Source of the DNA: JBAVVD01 sp049697115 | Lineage (GTDB): Bacteria; Acidobacteriota; Aminicenantia; Aminicenantales; UBA4085 | Length of the DNA stretch: 43,075 nt | Assembly: GCA_049697115.1 (NCBI GenBank) | Contig: JBAVVD010000011.1 | Coordinates: forward strand, 1 to 43,075 | Reading direction: 5' to 3' | Part shown: positions 1-8,167 of the stretch, one piece after another | Layout of the letters: each line of letters opens with the position of its first letter | Position numbering within the stretch: position 1 is the stretch's first letter | The notes under the pieces: generated by a model | Seen by the model: only the letters and a program-made list of their open reading frames with translations | What the model was told of the DNA's origin: nothing | Database searches by the model: none | Translations under genes and position numbers: made by a program

Positions 1-774
1 CTCCTGGGCTTTGCGGTAGGCCTCGGACTGAATCCGTTTCAGCTCTTTTTCTTTCTGTCCACGGATTTCCGCGCTTTTCCCGTCTCCTTCCGAGCGGTAT
101 TTGGAGGCGATTCTCTGTCTTTCCGCAATCATCCGGTCGAACACTTTGCGCTGGACTTCATCCACATAATTGACCCTTTTGATCCGCACATCGATGAGCT
201 CGACGCCGAATTCGGGTGTGATTTTGGAAGCCTTGTCAAGGATCAGAGACGCAATTTTATCTCTTCCCATATTGATTTTTTCAATGACTTCTGAATAGTC
301 GAGAATGGCGGCTTCTTCGGAAAGTTCGAAGGAAAGTTCGAATTCGCGGTTTGAGGTCCGGACGATTTCAATGAGATTGTATTTGGCCACGGCATTTCTC
401 GTTTCTCCATCGACGATATCGTCCAGACGCGAGTGGGCCCCTCTTTCATCCCTGACCCTCTGAAAAAAGACCAGGGGGTCGCCGATTCTCCAGCGGCAGT
501 ACGTGTCCACCCAGATAAATTTTTTGTCTTTGGTCGGAATTTGATTGGGATCGCCGTCCCAGGCCAGCCAGCGTTTTTCAAAATAATTGGCCTTTTGAAT
601 AAAAGGAACCTTGACGTGCATGCCGGGGGAAGTGACGGCGTCGCGGATGGGCTCGCCAAACTGGGTGATGATGACCTGATTCGTCTCCGTCACGATATAC
701 ACAGCGTCGATGAGGACAATGAGGACAACAAAAGCGGCTATGACCAAAATGGCATTCTTGGCGGACTTGTTCAT
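1..774 (-). CDS. hflC: HflC, SPFH/prohibitin-family membrane protein, 3' end outside window
   Basis: HflC partners HflK in a large membrane complex that in E. coli surrounds and modulates the FtsH protease. The visible 258 residues begin MNKSAKNAIL, followed by one membrane segment (about residues 7-25), then the SPFH domain with the family-typical stretch around TETNQVIITQFGEPI, and a basic helical region (QKEKELKRIQSEAYRKAQE) that runs off the left edge. The ATG overlaps the hflK stop as ATGA (771-774), so the two are translationally coupled. Only the C-terminal coiled-coil end is missing from the window. Family assignment is firm; the link to FtsH is family knowledge, and no ftsH is visible here. 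Confidence 0.93.
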   Translation of the reverse strand, partial: MNKSAKNAILVIAAFVVLIVLIDAVYIVTETNQVIITQFGEPIRDAVTSPGMHVKVPFIQKANYFEKRWLAWDGDPNQIPTKDKKFIWVDTYCRWRIGDPLVFFQRVRDERGAHSRLDDIVDGETRNAVAKYNLIEIVRTSNREFELSFELSEEAAILDYSEVIEKINMGRDKIASLILDKASKITPEFGVELIDVRIKRVNYVDEVQRKVFDRMIAERQRIASKYRSEGDGKSAEIRGQKEKELKRIQSEAYRKAQE

Positions 775-1748
775 TGTTTCACCTCCTCACCCAGGTTCAA
801 AAGCGGAATGATATTTTTCTGCTTTTCGTCGAAGATGATTTTCTTGCTGATTTTGGGAAGAATTTCATTGATGGTTTCCAGATACAGGCGTCGTCGTGTG
901 ACCAGAGGCGCACGGACATATTCTTTGTAGATGGCCGTGAACCGGCTGGCATCCCCGATGGCGTTGTTCACGCGTTCTATGGCATAACCCTCGGCGCCGC
1001 GAATGGTCTGCTCGGCCTCTCCCGCGGCTCGGGGGACCACCTGATTGTATTCGGACCAGGCCTCGTTGATCTTCCTTTCTTTTTCCTGGAGAGCTTCGTT
1101 GACTTCATTAAAGGACGGTTTCACCGGATCCGGAGGATTGACATCCTGGAAAATGAGCTGGTTGACATCAATGCCGATCTCGTAGAGGTCGCAGAGTCTC
1201 TGCAGTTCTTCCTTGGCGTCGGAGGCGATCCTGGCCCTCCCGACGGTGATGGTCTCGTCCACAGAGTTGTCGCCCACAAATCTTTTCACGACCGCCTCAT
1301 TCAAATCCCGAAACGTCTTATCCACATCTCTCATTTTGAACAGGTATTTATAGGGGTCTTTGATTTTATACTGGACAATCCACTCCGCGATAACCACGTT
1401 CAAATCTCCGGTGAGCATCACGGCTTCATTAGTGGCCTCTGGAGTCATGGCATATTCCGACCGGATCCCCGGCCGCGTGGTCCGGAATCCGAACTCCATT
1501 TTGAGCTGGCGCTGCACAGGAACTTTACTCAATTTTTCTATCCCGAGAGGAAGTTTAAAATGGAGCCCGGGGTTGGACGTCCGGACGAACTTGCCGAAGC
1601 GGAGGATGACGCCCATTTCTTCAGGCCTGATCTGGTAGATGCTGCCGAAAAGAAGGATCAGGACGACAAGGGCGGCTAGGCCAATTTTGACGAATTTCCA
1701 CGGAATTTTTGGAAGTTTGAATTCCATGGAAGGAAAGTCACTTCTCAT
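771..1748 (-). CDS. hflK: HflK, SPFH/prohibitin-family membrane protein
   Basis: Partner of HflC in the inner-membrane complex that regulates FtsH in other bacteria. The protein is 325 residues. A short polar N-terminus is followed by a single transmembrane helix (about residues 18-38, KIGLAALVVLILLFGSIYQI), then the SPFH domain starting at RPEEMGVILRFGK, and a helical C-terminal half with charged repeats (ALQEKERKINEAWSEYN). The ATG at 1748 is preferred over the in-frame GTG at 1754 because AAGGAGG lies 5 nt upstream of the ATG. The N-terminus is shorter than in the E. coli protein, which carries a long Gly-rich leader. It lies 30 nt after thrC and overlaps hflC by ATGA, so thrC-hflK-hflC is probably one transcript. 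Confidence 0.95.
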   Translation of the reverse strand: MRSDFPSMEFKLPKIPWKFVKIGLAALVVLILLFGSIYQIRPEEMGVILRFGKFVRTSNPGLHFKLPLGIEKLSKVPVQRQLKMEFGFRTTRPGIRSEYAMTPEATNEAVMLTGDLNVVIAEWIVQYKIKDPYKYLFKMRDVDKTFRDLNEAVVKRFVGDNSVDETITVGRARIASDAKEELQRLCDLYEIGIDVNQLIFQDVNPPDPVKPSFNEVNEALQEKERKINEAWSEYNQVVPRAAGEAEQTIRGAEGYAIERVNNAIGDASRFTAIYKEYVRAPLVTRRRLYLETINEILPKISKKIIFDEKQKNIIPLLNLGEEVKQ

Positions 1749-1778
1749 ATCCACCTCCTTAAATGATGGGATTTAAGT

Positions 1779-2981
1779 TTACAATAACATATGTGGGATT
1801 TGTTTATCAAGGCTTGAGAGAAAAATCTCGGGAATATTTGTATCCGAAATTTCCAGATCTCCGAGTGTTTTGAGGCCGCTTCCTGTGATGATCAGGACGA
1901 CTTTATCCCGAATGTTGAGTTTCCCAGTTTTGGAAAGCCGGAGAAGTCCGGCCAGAGTCGTGGCAGAGGCGGGATCGCAAAATATTCCTTCGCATTCGGC
2001 CAGCCATTTCTGAGCCGTGAGGATTTCTTCGTCTGAGACGCTGAGAATCATTCCTTGACTCGACCGGATCAATTCCAGAGCGATATTCCCGCCGGGCGGA
2101 TTCGGATTGGAAATGGCATGGGCGATTGTGTTTGGATTTTTGTATTCCTTGAATTTTGTTTGTCCACGGGCATACGCTTGGGCCAGGGGAGCGCAGCCTC
2201 TGGCTTGAATCCCGATAAAACGTGGAAAGCTTTGCGTCAGGCCCTCTTTGCGGAGGTCGTGAAAGGCTCTGATCAACCCGATCAAATGACCTCCTGAGCT
2301 CACCGGGACAAAAACATATTGGGGGAGCCGGCGGCCGAGCTGGAAAAATATCTCAAAACCCGTGGCTTTATATCCTTCGATGCGAAAGGGATCGACGGAA
2401 TTCATGAAGTAAATGCCGTATTTTTTTCCGATGTCGAAGCTTTTATAAAAGAGACGGCTGTAATCGCCTCTGATTTTAACGAGAAGCGGACGATAAATGT
2501 TCGTGGAGAGGACTTTTTCCGGGGAAGTCTCTTTTTTAACAAAGATCACGCTTTGCACGCCTGCCCGGGCGGCATAAGCGGCTGTGGAAGCGGCCATATT
2601 TCCTGTGGAGACAGTCCCGACTCTCTGCAGACCCAGAGATACGGCTTTTTGAATCGCGACGGATGTGCCGCGGTCTTTGAAGCTTGCCGTTGGATTTGTT
2701 GATTCATTTTTGGCAAAGACGAAAGGAAGTCTTTTTTGCGTCCGGATTCGATTCAAGGGGACAAGGGGCGTGTTTCCTTCGCCGAGGCTGAGTTCAAGGT
2801 CCACTTTTGAAAGAGGAAGAAATTCGAGAAACTGTTCCAGGGAATATTTCTTTTTCAGAGAAAAAGTTCTTCTCCGAGAAGGAGTGGGCACCAGCAGAGG
2901 TTCCGAACACCGCGGACAGAAAGGAAAGAAGATATCCAGGGGATATTGTTTCCGGCAGAAAAAGCACTCGAGTTTTTCCAT
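1779..2981 (-). CDS. thrC: Threonine synthase
   Basis: PLP enzyme converting O-phospho-L-homoserine to L-threonine in the cytoplasm. The N-terminus has a zinc-ribbon-like set of cysteines (Cys6, Cys9, Cys22, Cys25) seen in the shorter, plant/archaeal-like class. The PLP lysine is Lys102 in TASFKDRGT, the phosphate-binding stretch SSGGH lies mid-protein, and ITGSGLK is near the C-terminus. At 400 residues it has the usual length for this class. The ATG has AGGAG 5 nt upstream. It is divergent from tadA. Homoserine dehydrogenase is encoded about 1 kb away on the other strand, so two threonine-pathway steps are close but not co-transcribed. A related PLP fold II enzyme is possible, but the zinc-ribbon start and FKDRG motif favour ThrC. 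Confidence 0.92.
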   Translation of the reverse strand: MEKLECFFCRKQYPLDIFFPFCPRCSEPLLVPTPSRRRTFSLKKKYSLEQFLEFLPLSKVDLELSLGEGNTPLVPLNRIRTQKRLPFVFAKNESTNPTASFKDRGTSVAIQKAVSLGLQRVGTVSTGNMAASTAAYAARAGVQSVIFVKKETSPEKVLSTNIYRPLLVKIRGDYSRLFYKSFDIGKKYGIYFMNSVDPFRIEGYKATGFEIFFQLGRRLPQYVFVPVSSGGHLIGLIRAFHDLRKEGLTQSFPRFIGIQARGCAPLAQAYARGQTKFKEYKNPNTIAHAISNPNPPGGNIALELIRSSQGMILSVSDEEILTAQKWLAECEGIFCDPASATTLAGLLRLSKTGKLNIRDKVVLIITGSGLKTLGDLEISDTNIPEIFLSSLDKQIPHMLL

Positions 2982-3008
2982 ATTTTCTCCTGGAAATAAG
3001 TGATATCC

Positions 3009-3037
3009 AGTTTACATTTTTTCCGGTATTTTGTCAC
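3009..3037 (-). promoter_or_regulatory. Putative sigma-70-type promoter of thrC-hflK-hflC
   Basis: On the minus strand GTGACA (3032-3037) and TAAACT (3009-3014) are separated by 17 bp. The predicted start is near 3002, about 20 nt before the thrC ATG, leaving room for its AGGAG site. Two mismatches in the minus-10 make this a moderate prediction. It is arranged back-to-back with the tadA promoter. Confidence 0.5.
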
Positions 3038-3069
3038 GGAAGAGGGGGCATTTGTGCGGGTGTTTCCGG

Positions 3070-3098
3070 TTGTAATATTGTGCGGCTCTCTGTACAAT
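3070..3098 (+). promoter_or_regulatory. Putative sigma-70-type promoter of tadA
   Basis: TTGTAA (3070-3075) and TACAAT (3093-3098) with a 17 bp spacer. Transcription would start near 3105, downstream of the GTG at 3100, which is a reason to prefer the ATG at 3130 as the tadA start. Confidence 0.6.
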
Positions 3099-3129
3099 CG
3101 TGTTTTGGATTGACTCCAACAGGATCCAA

Positions 3130-3585
3130 ATGACCCGTGATGAATCTTTCATGCGCCAGGCTTTGACGGAAGCGGAAAAAGCCGCCCGGCAGGGAGAAGT
3201 TCCGGTCGGAGCCGTGGTGGTGTCCGGAGAGAAAGTCCTCAGCCGGGGACGCAATGCGTCCATTCGGAGCCATGATCCGACAGCTCACGCCGAGATCATG
3301 GCTCTTCGAAAGGCCTCTCTGAAAGCCAAGAATTACAGGCTTGAGGACTGTGACCTGTATGTGACACTGGAGCCGTGCGCCATGTGCGTGGGGGCTGTAG
3401 TCCAGGCCAGGATCCGGAGGCTGGTGTTTGGGGCGTATGACCCAAAATCAGGCGCCGTCGAATCGCTCATGAAGTTTCCTTTTGAAAAGACAAACCACCG
3501 GCCGGAAATCAGAGGCGGAGTTTTAAAAGAAAAGTGCGCCGGAATTCTTAAAGATTTTTTCCAAACCAGAAGACCAATTCCGTAG
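3130..3585 (+). CDS. tadA: tRNA-specific adenosine deaminase (A34 to inosine)
   Basis: Zinc deaminase that converts adenosine 34 of tRNA-Arg(ACG) to inosine. The 151-residue protein carries the cytidine-deaminase-fold motifs: His53-Ala54-Glu55 (zinc ligand and proton-shuttle Glu) and Pro82-Cys83-Ala-Met-Cys86 (two zinc ligands). The opening FMRQALTEAEKAARQGEVPVG is typical of TadA. The ATG at 3130 is chosen because AGGA lies 5 nt upstream and the predicted promoter start falls after the alternative GTG at 3100. A tRNA-Ser gene follows 143 nt downstream, an arrangement also seen near dnaX-recR in Firmicutes. Confidence 0.95.
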   Translation: MTRDESFMRQALTEAEKAARQGEVPVGAVVVSGEKVLSRGRNASIRSHDPTAHAEIMALRKASLKAKNYRLEDCDLYVTLEPCAMCVGAVVQARIRRLVFGAYDPKSGAVESLMKFPFEKTNHRPEIRGGVLKEKCAGILKDFFQTRRPIP

Positions 3586-3728
3586 CGGTCAAAGGTGACT
3601 TTTACAGAAAAGAAGAGGCGGAAGCCGGCCGGGAACGATGTCTGGAATTTCAGGACAACAAAATGTTATTATTAAAAATTCAGCCGGCTTTAGACACGGG
3701 CCGTCCACTCATACGGTCATCATGAAGC

Positions 3729-3820
3729 GGAGAGGTGGCTGAGTGGTTGAAGGCGACGGTCTCGAAAACCGTTATCCTGAGCAATCGGGATCGTGGGTTC
3801 GAATCCCACCCTCTCCGCCA
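3729..3820 (+). tRNA. tRNA-Ser (anticodon CGA)
   Basis: Class II tRNA of 92 nt including an encoded CCA. The acceptor stem GGAGAGG pairs with CCTCTCC before G-CCA. The anticodon stem ACGGT/ACCGT encloses loop CTCGAAA, giving anticodon CGA, which reads UCG. It has an extended variable arm, and the T arm GTGGGTTCGAATCCCAC matches the second tRNA-Ser at 6821. It lies 105 nt before the homoserine dehydrogenase start and may share its transcript. Confidence 0.97.
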
Positions 3821-3925
3821 TCCATCCATCTCAGAGAAATGATTCCGGCGGATGAAACGAGGCGGGAGATCGAATCGAGGGAATTCCTGGGGGAATCATT
3901 CCAAGAGTCTCTGCATGAGGGAAAA

Positions 3926-4951
3926 ATGAAAACCGTGAATATTGTGCTCATGGGTTTCGGAAATGTGGGAAGGGCCTTTACCCGAATTGTCCGGGATAAA
4001 CAAAGTCTGTACCGGAAGCGCTACGGAATCAACGTCCAGATGAAATCTATTTTTGAGCAGGGGGGAGCGCTGTTTATCTCGCAGTCTTCGGTGCTGGACG
4101 CCATCTTGGAAAAGAAAGGCCCTCAGTTGGCCGAAAGCGGTCATTGGAAGTCCGGAGTAAAGCTGGAGGAGATGCTCAAATCTGGCGAACCCGGGGTTCT
4201 AGTGGAATGCACGCCTTCAAACCTAGAGACCGGAGAGCCGGGTCTGACCCATATCATGAACGCGCTGGACAGCGGCTGGCACGTGGTTACGGCGAATAAA
4301 GGGCCGCTCGTGGTTGATTTCAGGCGTCTCTTCCGAAAGGCGATGAAAAAAGGGCTGGCCATTGGATTCAGCGGAGCCACAGCCGCGGCCTTACCGGCAC
4401 TGGATATCGGACTTCATGCACTGGCCGGAACGGAAATTCAGGGAATAGAAGGAATTCTCAACGGAACGTCGAACTATATTTTGACACGGATGACGGAAGG
4501 CCTGAAATATCCGGAGGCCCTTCGAGAAGCCAAGGACAAGGGGATTGCGGAGTCCGATCCATCCCTGGATGTGGACGGCTGGGATACGGCCGCCAAGCTC
4601 TTGCTGATTTCCAATGCCACCGCAGGGACGGAATTTATCCTGAGCGACATCCGAGTGGAAGGGATAAAGAATCTGGCTTTGGATTTTGTCCGGAGAGAAA
4701 AAAATAGTCCCAGGGTCCTCAAATTACTGGGAAGGCTCAGAAAAAAAGAAGGCCAGTACATGGCGGAAGTTGTTCTGGATTTTCTCGCTCCTGACCACCC
4801 GCTGTTCGGCGTCAACGGCGCCAATAAAGGGATCACTTTTATGACGGATACCATGGGATCCGTGACAGTCACTGGAGGGAAGTCGGATCCTCGAGGCGCA
4901 GGCGCCGCCCTTATCAAGGACATCATCAACATTCATCGGCAAAAACCCTGA
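3926..4951 (+). CDS. hom: Homoserine dehydrogenase, no ACT domain
   Basis: NAD(P)-dependent reduction of aspartate semialdehyde to homoserine, the branch point to threonine and methionine. The 341-residue protein has an N-terminal Rossmann motif (VLMGFGNVGRAF), the TANKGPL segment after the nucleotide domain, and the catalytic-domain signature GILNGTSNYIL with the downstream ESDPSLDVDGWDTAAKL stretch. It ends soon after the catalytic domain, so the regulatory ACT domain of longer enzymes is absent; feedback inhibition by threonine through ACT is therefore unlikely. The ATG at 3926 has GAGG 5 nt upstream; the longer in-frame opening from 3743 would run through the tRNA and is rejected. Confidence 0.94.
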   Translation: MKTVNIVLMGFGNVGRAFTRIVRDKQSLYRKRYGINVQMKSIFEQGGALFISQSSVLDAILEKKGPQLAESGHWKSGVKLEEMLKSGEPGVLVECTPSNLETGEPGLTHIMNALDSGWHVVTANKGPLVVDFRRLFRKAMKKGLAIGFSGATAAALPALDIGLHALAGTEIQGIEGILNGTSNYILTRMTEGLKYPEALREAKDKGIAESDPSLDVDGWDTAAKLLLISNATAGTEFILSDIRVEGIKNLALDFVRREKNSPRVLKLLGRLRKKEGQYMAEVVLDFLAPDHPLFGVNGANKGITFMTDTMGSVTVTGGKSDPRGAGAALIKDIINIHRQKP

Positions 4952-4965
4952 ATGATGACAATAAC

Positions 4966-4995
4966 TTGCTTTACTGGCGGATGTATCGTTAAAAT
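4966..4995 (+). promoter_or_regulatory. Putative promoter of the phytoene-desaturase-like gene
   Basis: TTGCTT (4966-4971) and TAAAAT (4990-4995) with an 18 bp spacer, 33 nt before the ATG at 5029. An AAGGAGG-type ribosome site lies between. Confidence 0.5.
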
Positions 4996-5028
4996 GCCAT
5001 TATCTGCGATAAAGGAGGAAGTGAGGAA

Positions 5029-6657
5029 ATGAGAGGAATCGAAAGAAGAGAGTTTTTTAAAAGAGTCCTGGCCGCGCTCCCGATATTAAAGCTCGACTGG
5101 GAATCCTTTCCCAGAGCCGGGGCTTCAGGAACAGAGGACAAGGATTGTGATGCCATTATCATCGGATCAGGGCTGGGAGGATTGAGTTGCGCGGCCGCCT
5201 TTGCCCGGCAGGGATTTAAATCCATTGTCCTGGAACAACACAACCAGCCAGGAGGATATGCCACCGCATTCAGCCGGCGAGGAGGCTTTACCTTCGATGT
5301 TTCCCTGCATTCGACCACGGTGGGCGAACGGGAAGGCATTCGGAACCTGATCCAGGGCTTTCCAGAAATCAAAGAAGTGGAGTTTGTGCCCCATCCGTAT
5401 CTTTACAGAGCCGTGTTCCCCGAACACGACATCCGGGTGCCGCAGCAGGACATACAGAAGTATATGGATCTCCTGATCAAACAGTTCCCGTCGGAAAAGG
5501 AAGGTATCATCGGCTTGTTCAACGACATGAAGGGATTGGCGAATGAAATCGACAAATACTCACAATTGGGAGGAAAGGTGGATATGGACCGTTTTCCTCA
5601 GGAATTTCCGGTTTTATACAAGTCCTTCGCCAAAACATGGGGAGGATTTCTTGATCCCTGGATAAAGGATGTCCGGCTGAAAGCCATTGTCTCTGCCCTG
5701 TGGGGCTACTATGGCCTGCCTCCTTCCAAGCTGGCCTGTTTTTATTACGTCCTTCCAACTATTGGGTATCTCTCGCAGGGCGGATTCTATCCCAGAGGAA
5801 GATCCCAGGCCGTTTCCCAGGCGTTCGTGAAGTTTATCGAGGAAAGAGGAGGCCAGGTTTTGCTTTCCACTTGTGTCGATAAAATCCTCGTCAAGGACAA
5901 GACCGCCTATGGTGTCGTCACCGACAAAGGAAGGGAAATAACGGCCCGTGTGGTCGTCTCCAATGCCAATGCCTATGACACGTTCCATTCAATGGTCGAA
6001 GATCCGGCGGCTTTGGCGGATTATCTCGCGCGCCTTGGTAAGTACTCGGTGAGCCTTTCCACTTTTCAGGTTTTCCTGGGATTGAAGAAAGATTTAGCGG
6101 CGGAAGCGGGAATAAAGGATTCCGAGATCTTCGTTGAGTCGGGATACGATCCAGAGGAGTCCTATGCCCAGGCTGCAGCCGCGAATGTGGAAGGCGGCGG
6201 ATACGGCCTGACCATTTATGACAATGTCTATCAGGGATATTCTCCGCAGGGAAAAAACACTATAAACATATTGGTCCTCCAGGGATATGACCATTGGGAA
6301 AAATACGAAGCGGACTATTGGAAAGGAAATAAGGCCGAATATAAAAAGGAAAAAGAAAGAATGGCCGACCTTCTGATTGAAAAAGCGGAGAGAGGCTTTC
6401 TCCCCGGCCTTAGAAATGCCATCGAAGTCAAAGAGATCGGGACCCCGCTGACCAATGTCCGGTACACCCGGAATTACCGAGGGGCGGCGTACGGATGGGA
6501 CCAGACGCTGGACAATTCGGGGCCGCGGCGTCTTCCTCATAAAACCCCGATCAAGAATCTTTATCTCTCAGGTGCCTGGACGAGTCCGGGTCACGGCTAC
6601 GGAGCCGTCATCCCCAGCGGCCTGGAGTGCTTTGCAGAAATCATGAAGGAGTGGTAG
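5029..6657 (+). CDS. FAD-dependent oxidoreductase of the phytoene desaturase/carotenoid isomerase-like family with Tat-like leader
   Basis: 542 residues. The N-terminus reads ERREFFKRVLAALP, close to a twin-arginine signal (R-R-x-F-F-K and a short hydrophobic stretch), suggesting folded export or membrane attachment. The FAD-binding motif DAIIIGSGLGGLSCAAAFA follows at about residues 42-60, with the Glu of VLEQH about 30 residues on and the family-typical QPGGYATAF. The C-terminal NLYLSGAWTSPGHGYGAVIPSG is the second FAD-contacting motif of CrtI-like and RetSat-like enzymes. No other carotenoid genes are nearby, so the substrate cannot be named; a hydrophobic polyene or other lipid is only an inference from family. 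It has its own promoter and strong Shine-Dalgarno (AAGGAGG). Confidence 0.85.
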   Translation: MRGIERREFFKRVLAALPILKLDWESFPRAGASGTEDKDCDAIIIGSGLGGLSCAAAFARQGFKSIVLEQHNQPGGYATAFSRRGGFTFDVSLHSTTVGEREGIRNLIQGFPEIKEVEFVPHPYLYRAVFPEHDIRVPQQDIQKYMDLLIKQFPSEKEGIIGLFNDMKGLANEIDKYSQLGGKVDMDRFPQEFPVLYKSFAKTWGGFLDPWIKDVRLKAIVSALWGYYGLPPSKLACFYYVLPTIGYLSQGGFYPRGRSQAVSQAFVKFIEERGGQVLLSTCVDKILVKDKTAYGVVTDKGREITARVVVSNANAYDTFHSMVEDPAALADYLARLGKYSVSLSTFQVFLGLKKDLAAEAGIKDSEIFVESGYDPEESYAQAAAANVEGGGYGLTIYDNVYQGYSPQGKNTINILVLQGYDHWEKYEADYWKGNKAEYKKEKERMADLLIEKAERGFLPGLRNAIEVKEIGTPLTNVRYTRNYRGAAYGWDQTLDNSGPRRLPHKTPIKNLYLSGAWTSPGHGYGAVIPSGLECFAEIMKEW

Positions 6658-6820
6658 GAGAATCCGTCCATTAAAAATCAGATCCCGTTCATGGATGAGA
6701 AAAACTGTATCATTTTAATGACGGGGGAGATGTTTACTTCCAGCGGAACGAAATTGACGTCTTCCGGAATTTTTGATAATTTAGACAGGTTCATCACAAG
6801 ATTTTCTCTTTGAAAAATAA
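6658..6820. other. Intergenic stretch with two opposed tiny ORFs, coding status doubtful
   Basis: Between the flavoprotein gene and tRNA-Ser. A 40-codon frame runs 6691-6813 on plus (MDEKNCIILMTGEM...), and a 38-codon frame runs on minus over nearly the same bases (MNLSKLSKIPEDV...). Neither has a convincing Shine-Dalgarno site. The minus-strand product has the more protein-like composition. No SRP RNA core sequence was found here, although that RNA often sits in this neighbourhood in Firmicutes. Confidence 0.25.
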
Positions 6821-6913
<93 letters not shown>

Positions 6914-6949
6914 TCTCCATAGAGGAATGGACTGTTTTAAGGAGGCGTT

Positions 6950-8158
6950 ATGGATACAAAAGATTATATCGTGTTGGAAGACCTGTACGGAGCTCACAAT
7001 TATCATCCTCTGGATGTGGTCATCACAAAGGCTCGAGGCATCTGGGTCTGGGACGTTGAGGGAAAGAAATATCTGGACTTCTTGAGTGCTTACTCAGCCG
7101 TCAACCAGGGCCATTGCCATCCCAGGATAGTCAAGGCGCTCCAGAGTCAATCCAGGCGGTTGACTCTCACTTCACGGGCTTTTCGCAACGACCAGTGGCC
7201 GCTCCTGGCGAAAGAATTGTGTGAGATGACGGGCTTTGAGATGGTCCTTCCCATGAATTCAGGCGCCGAAGCTATCGAAACGGCCCTTAAAACAGCCCGA
7301 AAATGGGCGTATCAGAAAAAGGGAATTCCCCCGGATCAGGCGGAGATCATCGCGTGTTCAAATAACTTTCACGGCCGCACGATCACCATCGTCAGTTTTT
7401 CCACAGAGCCCCTCTACCGTAATGATTTCGGTCCTTTTACGCCCGGGTTTGCAGTCATCCCTTATGGAGACCTTGAAGCTCTGGAGCAGGCCATCCACCC
7501 GAACACAGCGGCGTTTCTTGTCGAGCCCATTCAAGCGGAAGCGGGAATTCTGATGCCCTCCGAAGGTTACATGAAAGGGGTAAAGGAAATCTGTGTCCGG
7601 AACAATATTCTGTTAATTGCCGACGAGATCCAGACAGGATTGGGGCGCACAGGCAAATTGCTGGCGTGTGAACACGAAGGGGTGAAGCCCGACATTGTGG
7701 TCCTTGGCAAATCCCTCGGAGGCGGGTGTTATCCGATATCCGTGACTCTGACTTCTCGGGAGATCCTGGGTGTGTTTAAACCCGGGGAGCACGGCTCCAC
7801 TTTCGGCGGGAATCCCCTGGCCTGTGGCATCGCCAGGGAATCCCTGCGCGTCATCCGGGAAGAAAGACTCATCGAGAACTCGGCTGAAAAAGGGACCTAT
7901 TTCTTGAATAAATTGAAGACCATCCGGAGCCGGCACATCAAAGAAGTCAGAGGAAAAGGATTGTTGATTGGAATAGAATTAAAGCCGGAAGCCGGCGGCG
8001 CCCGGCGCTTCTGTGAAGAATTGAAGAATGTCGGCCTGCTCTGCAAAGAGACCCATGAAAATGTCATCCGCTTTGCCCCGCCCCTGGTCATTAAAGAAAA
8101 AGACCTGGACTGGGCCTTCCGGAGGATCAAAAAAGTCTTCAAGAAGCTTAAAGATTGA
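6950..8158 (+). CDS. rocD: Ornithine--oxo-acid aminotransferase
   Basis: PLP enzyme (class III aminotransferase) moving the delta-amino group of ornithine to 2-oxoglutarate, giving glutamate semialdehyde, in arginine/ornithine breakdown or proline synthesis. The 402-residue protein matches the usual length. The opening YGAHNYHPLDVVITKARGIWVWD is characteristic of OAT. SGAEAIETALKTARKW is the cofactor phosphate-binding region, ADEIQTGLGRTG holds the PLP-contacting Asp, and Lys254 in LGKSLGGG is the Schiff-base lysine. GEHGSTFGGNPLAC is also typical. AAGGAGG precedes the ATG. The stop lies 9 nt from the convergent eamA stop. Acetylornithine aminotransferase is the main alternative, but the N-terminal motif favours OAT. 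Confidence 0.9.
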   Translation: MDTKDYIVLEDLYGAHNYHPLDVVITKARGIWVWDVEGKKYLDFLSAYSAVNQGHCHPRIVKALQSQSRRLTLTSRAFRNDQWPLLAKELCEMTGFEMVLPMNSGAEAIETALKTARKWAYQKKGIPPDQAEIIACSNNFHGRTITIVSFSTEPLYRNDFGPFTPGFAVIPYGDLEALEQAIHPNTAAFLVEPIQAEAGILMPSEGYMKGVKEICVRNNILLIADEIQTGLGRTGKLLACEHEGVKPDIVVLGKSLGGGCYPISVTLTSREILGVFKPGEHGSTFGGNPLACGIARESLRVIREERLIENSAEKGTYFLNKLKTIRSRHIKEVRGKGLLIGIELKPEAGGARRFCEELKNVGLLCKETHENVIRFAPPLVIKEKDLDWAFRRIKKVFKKLKD

Positions 8159-8167
8159 ATGGGAAAT

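Noticed and set aside
774..1679. 301-codon open frame opposite hflK
   Set aside because: It lies entirely over the well-recognised HflK gene, has no ribosome site and its translation has no family character. Such frames arise from the codon bias of the true gene.
3743..3925. N-terminal extension of homoserine dehydrogenase
   Set aside because: It would translate through tRNA-Ser(CGA); the ATG at 3926 has a good ribosome site and matches the conserved start of the Rossmann domain.
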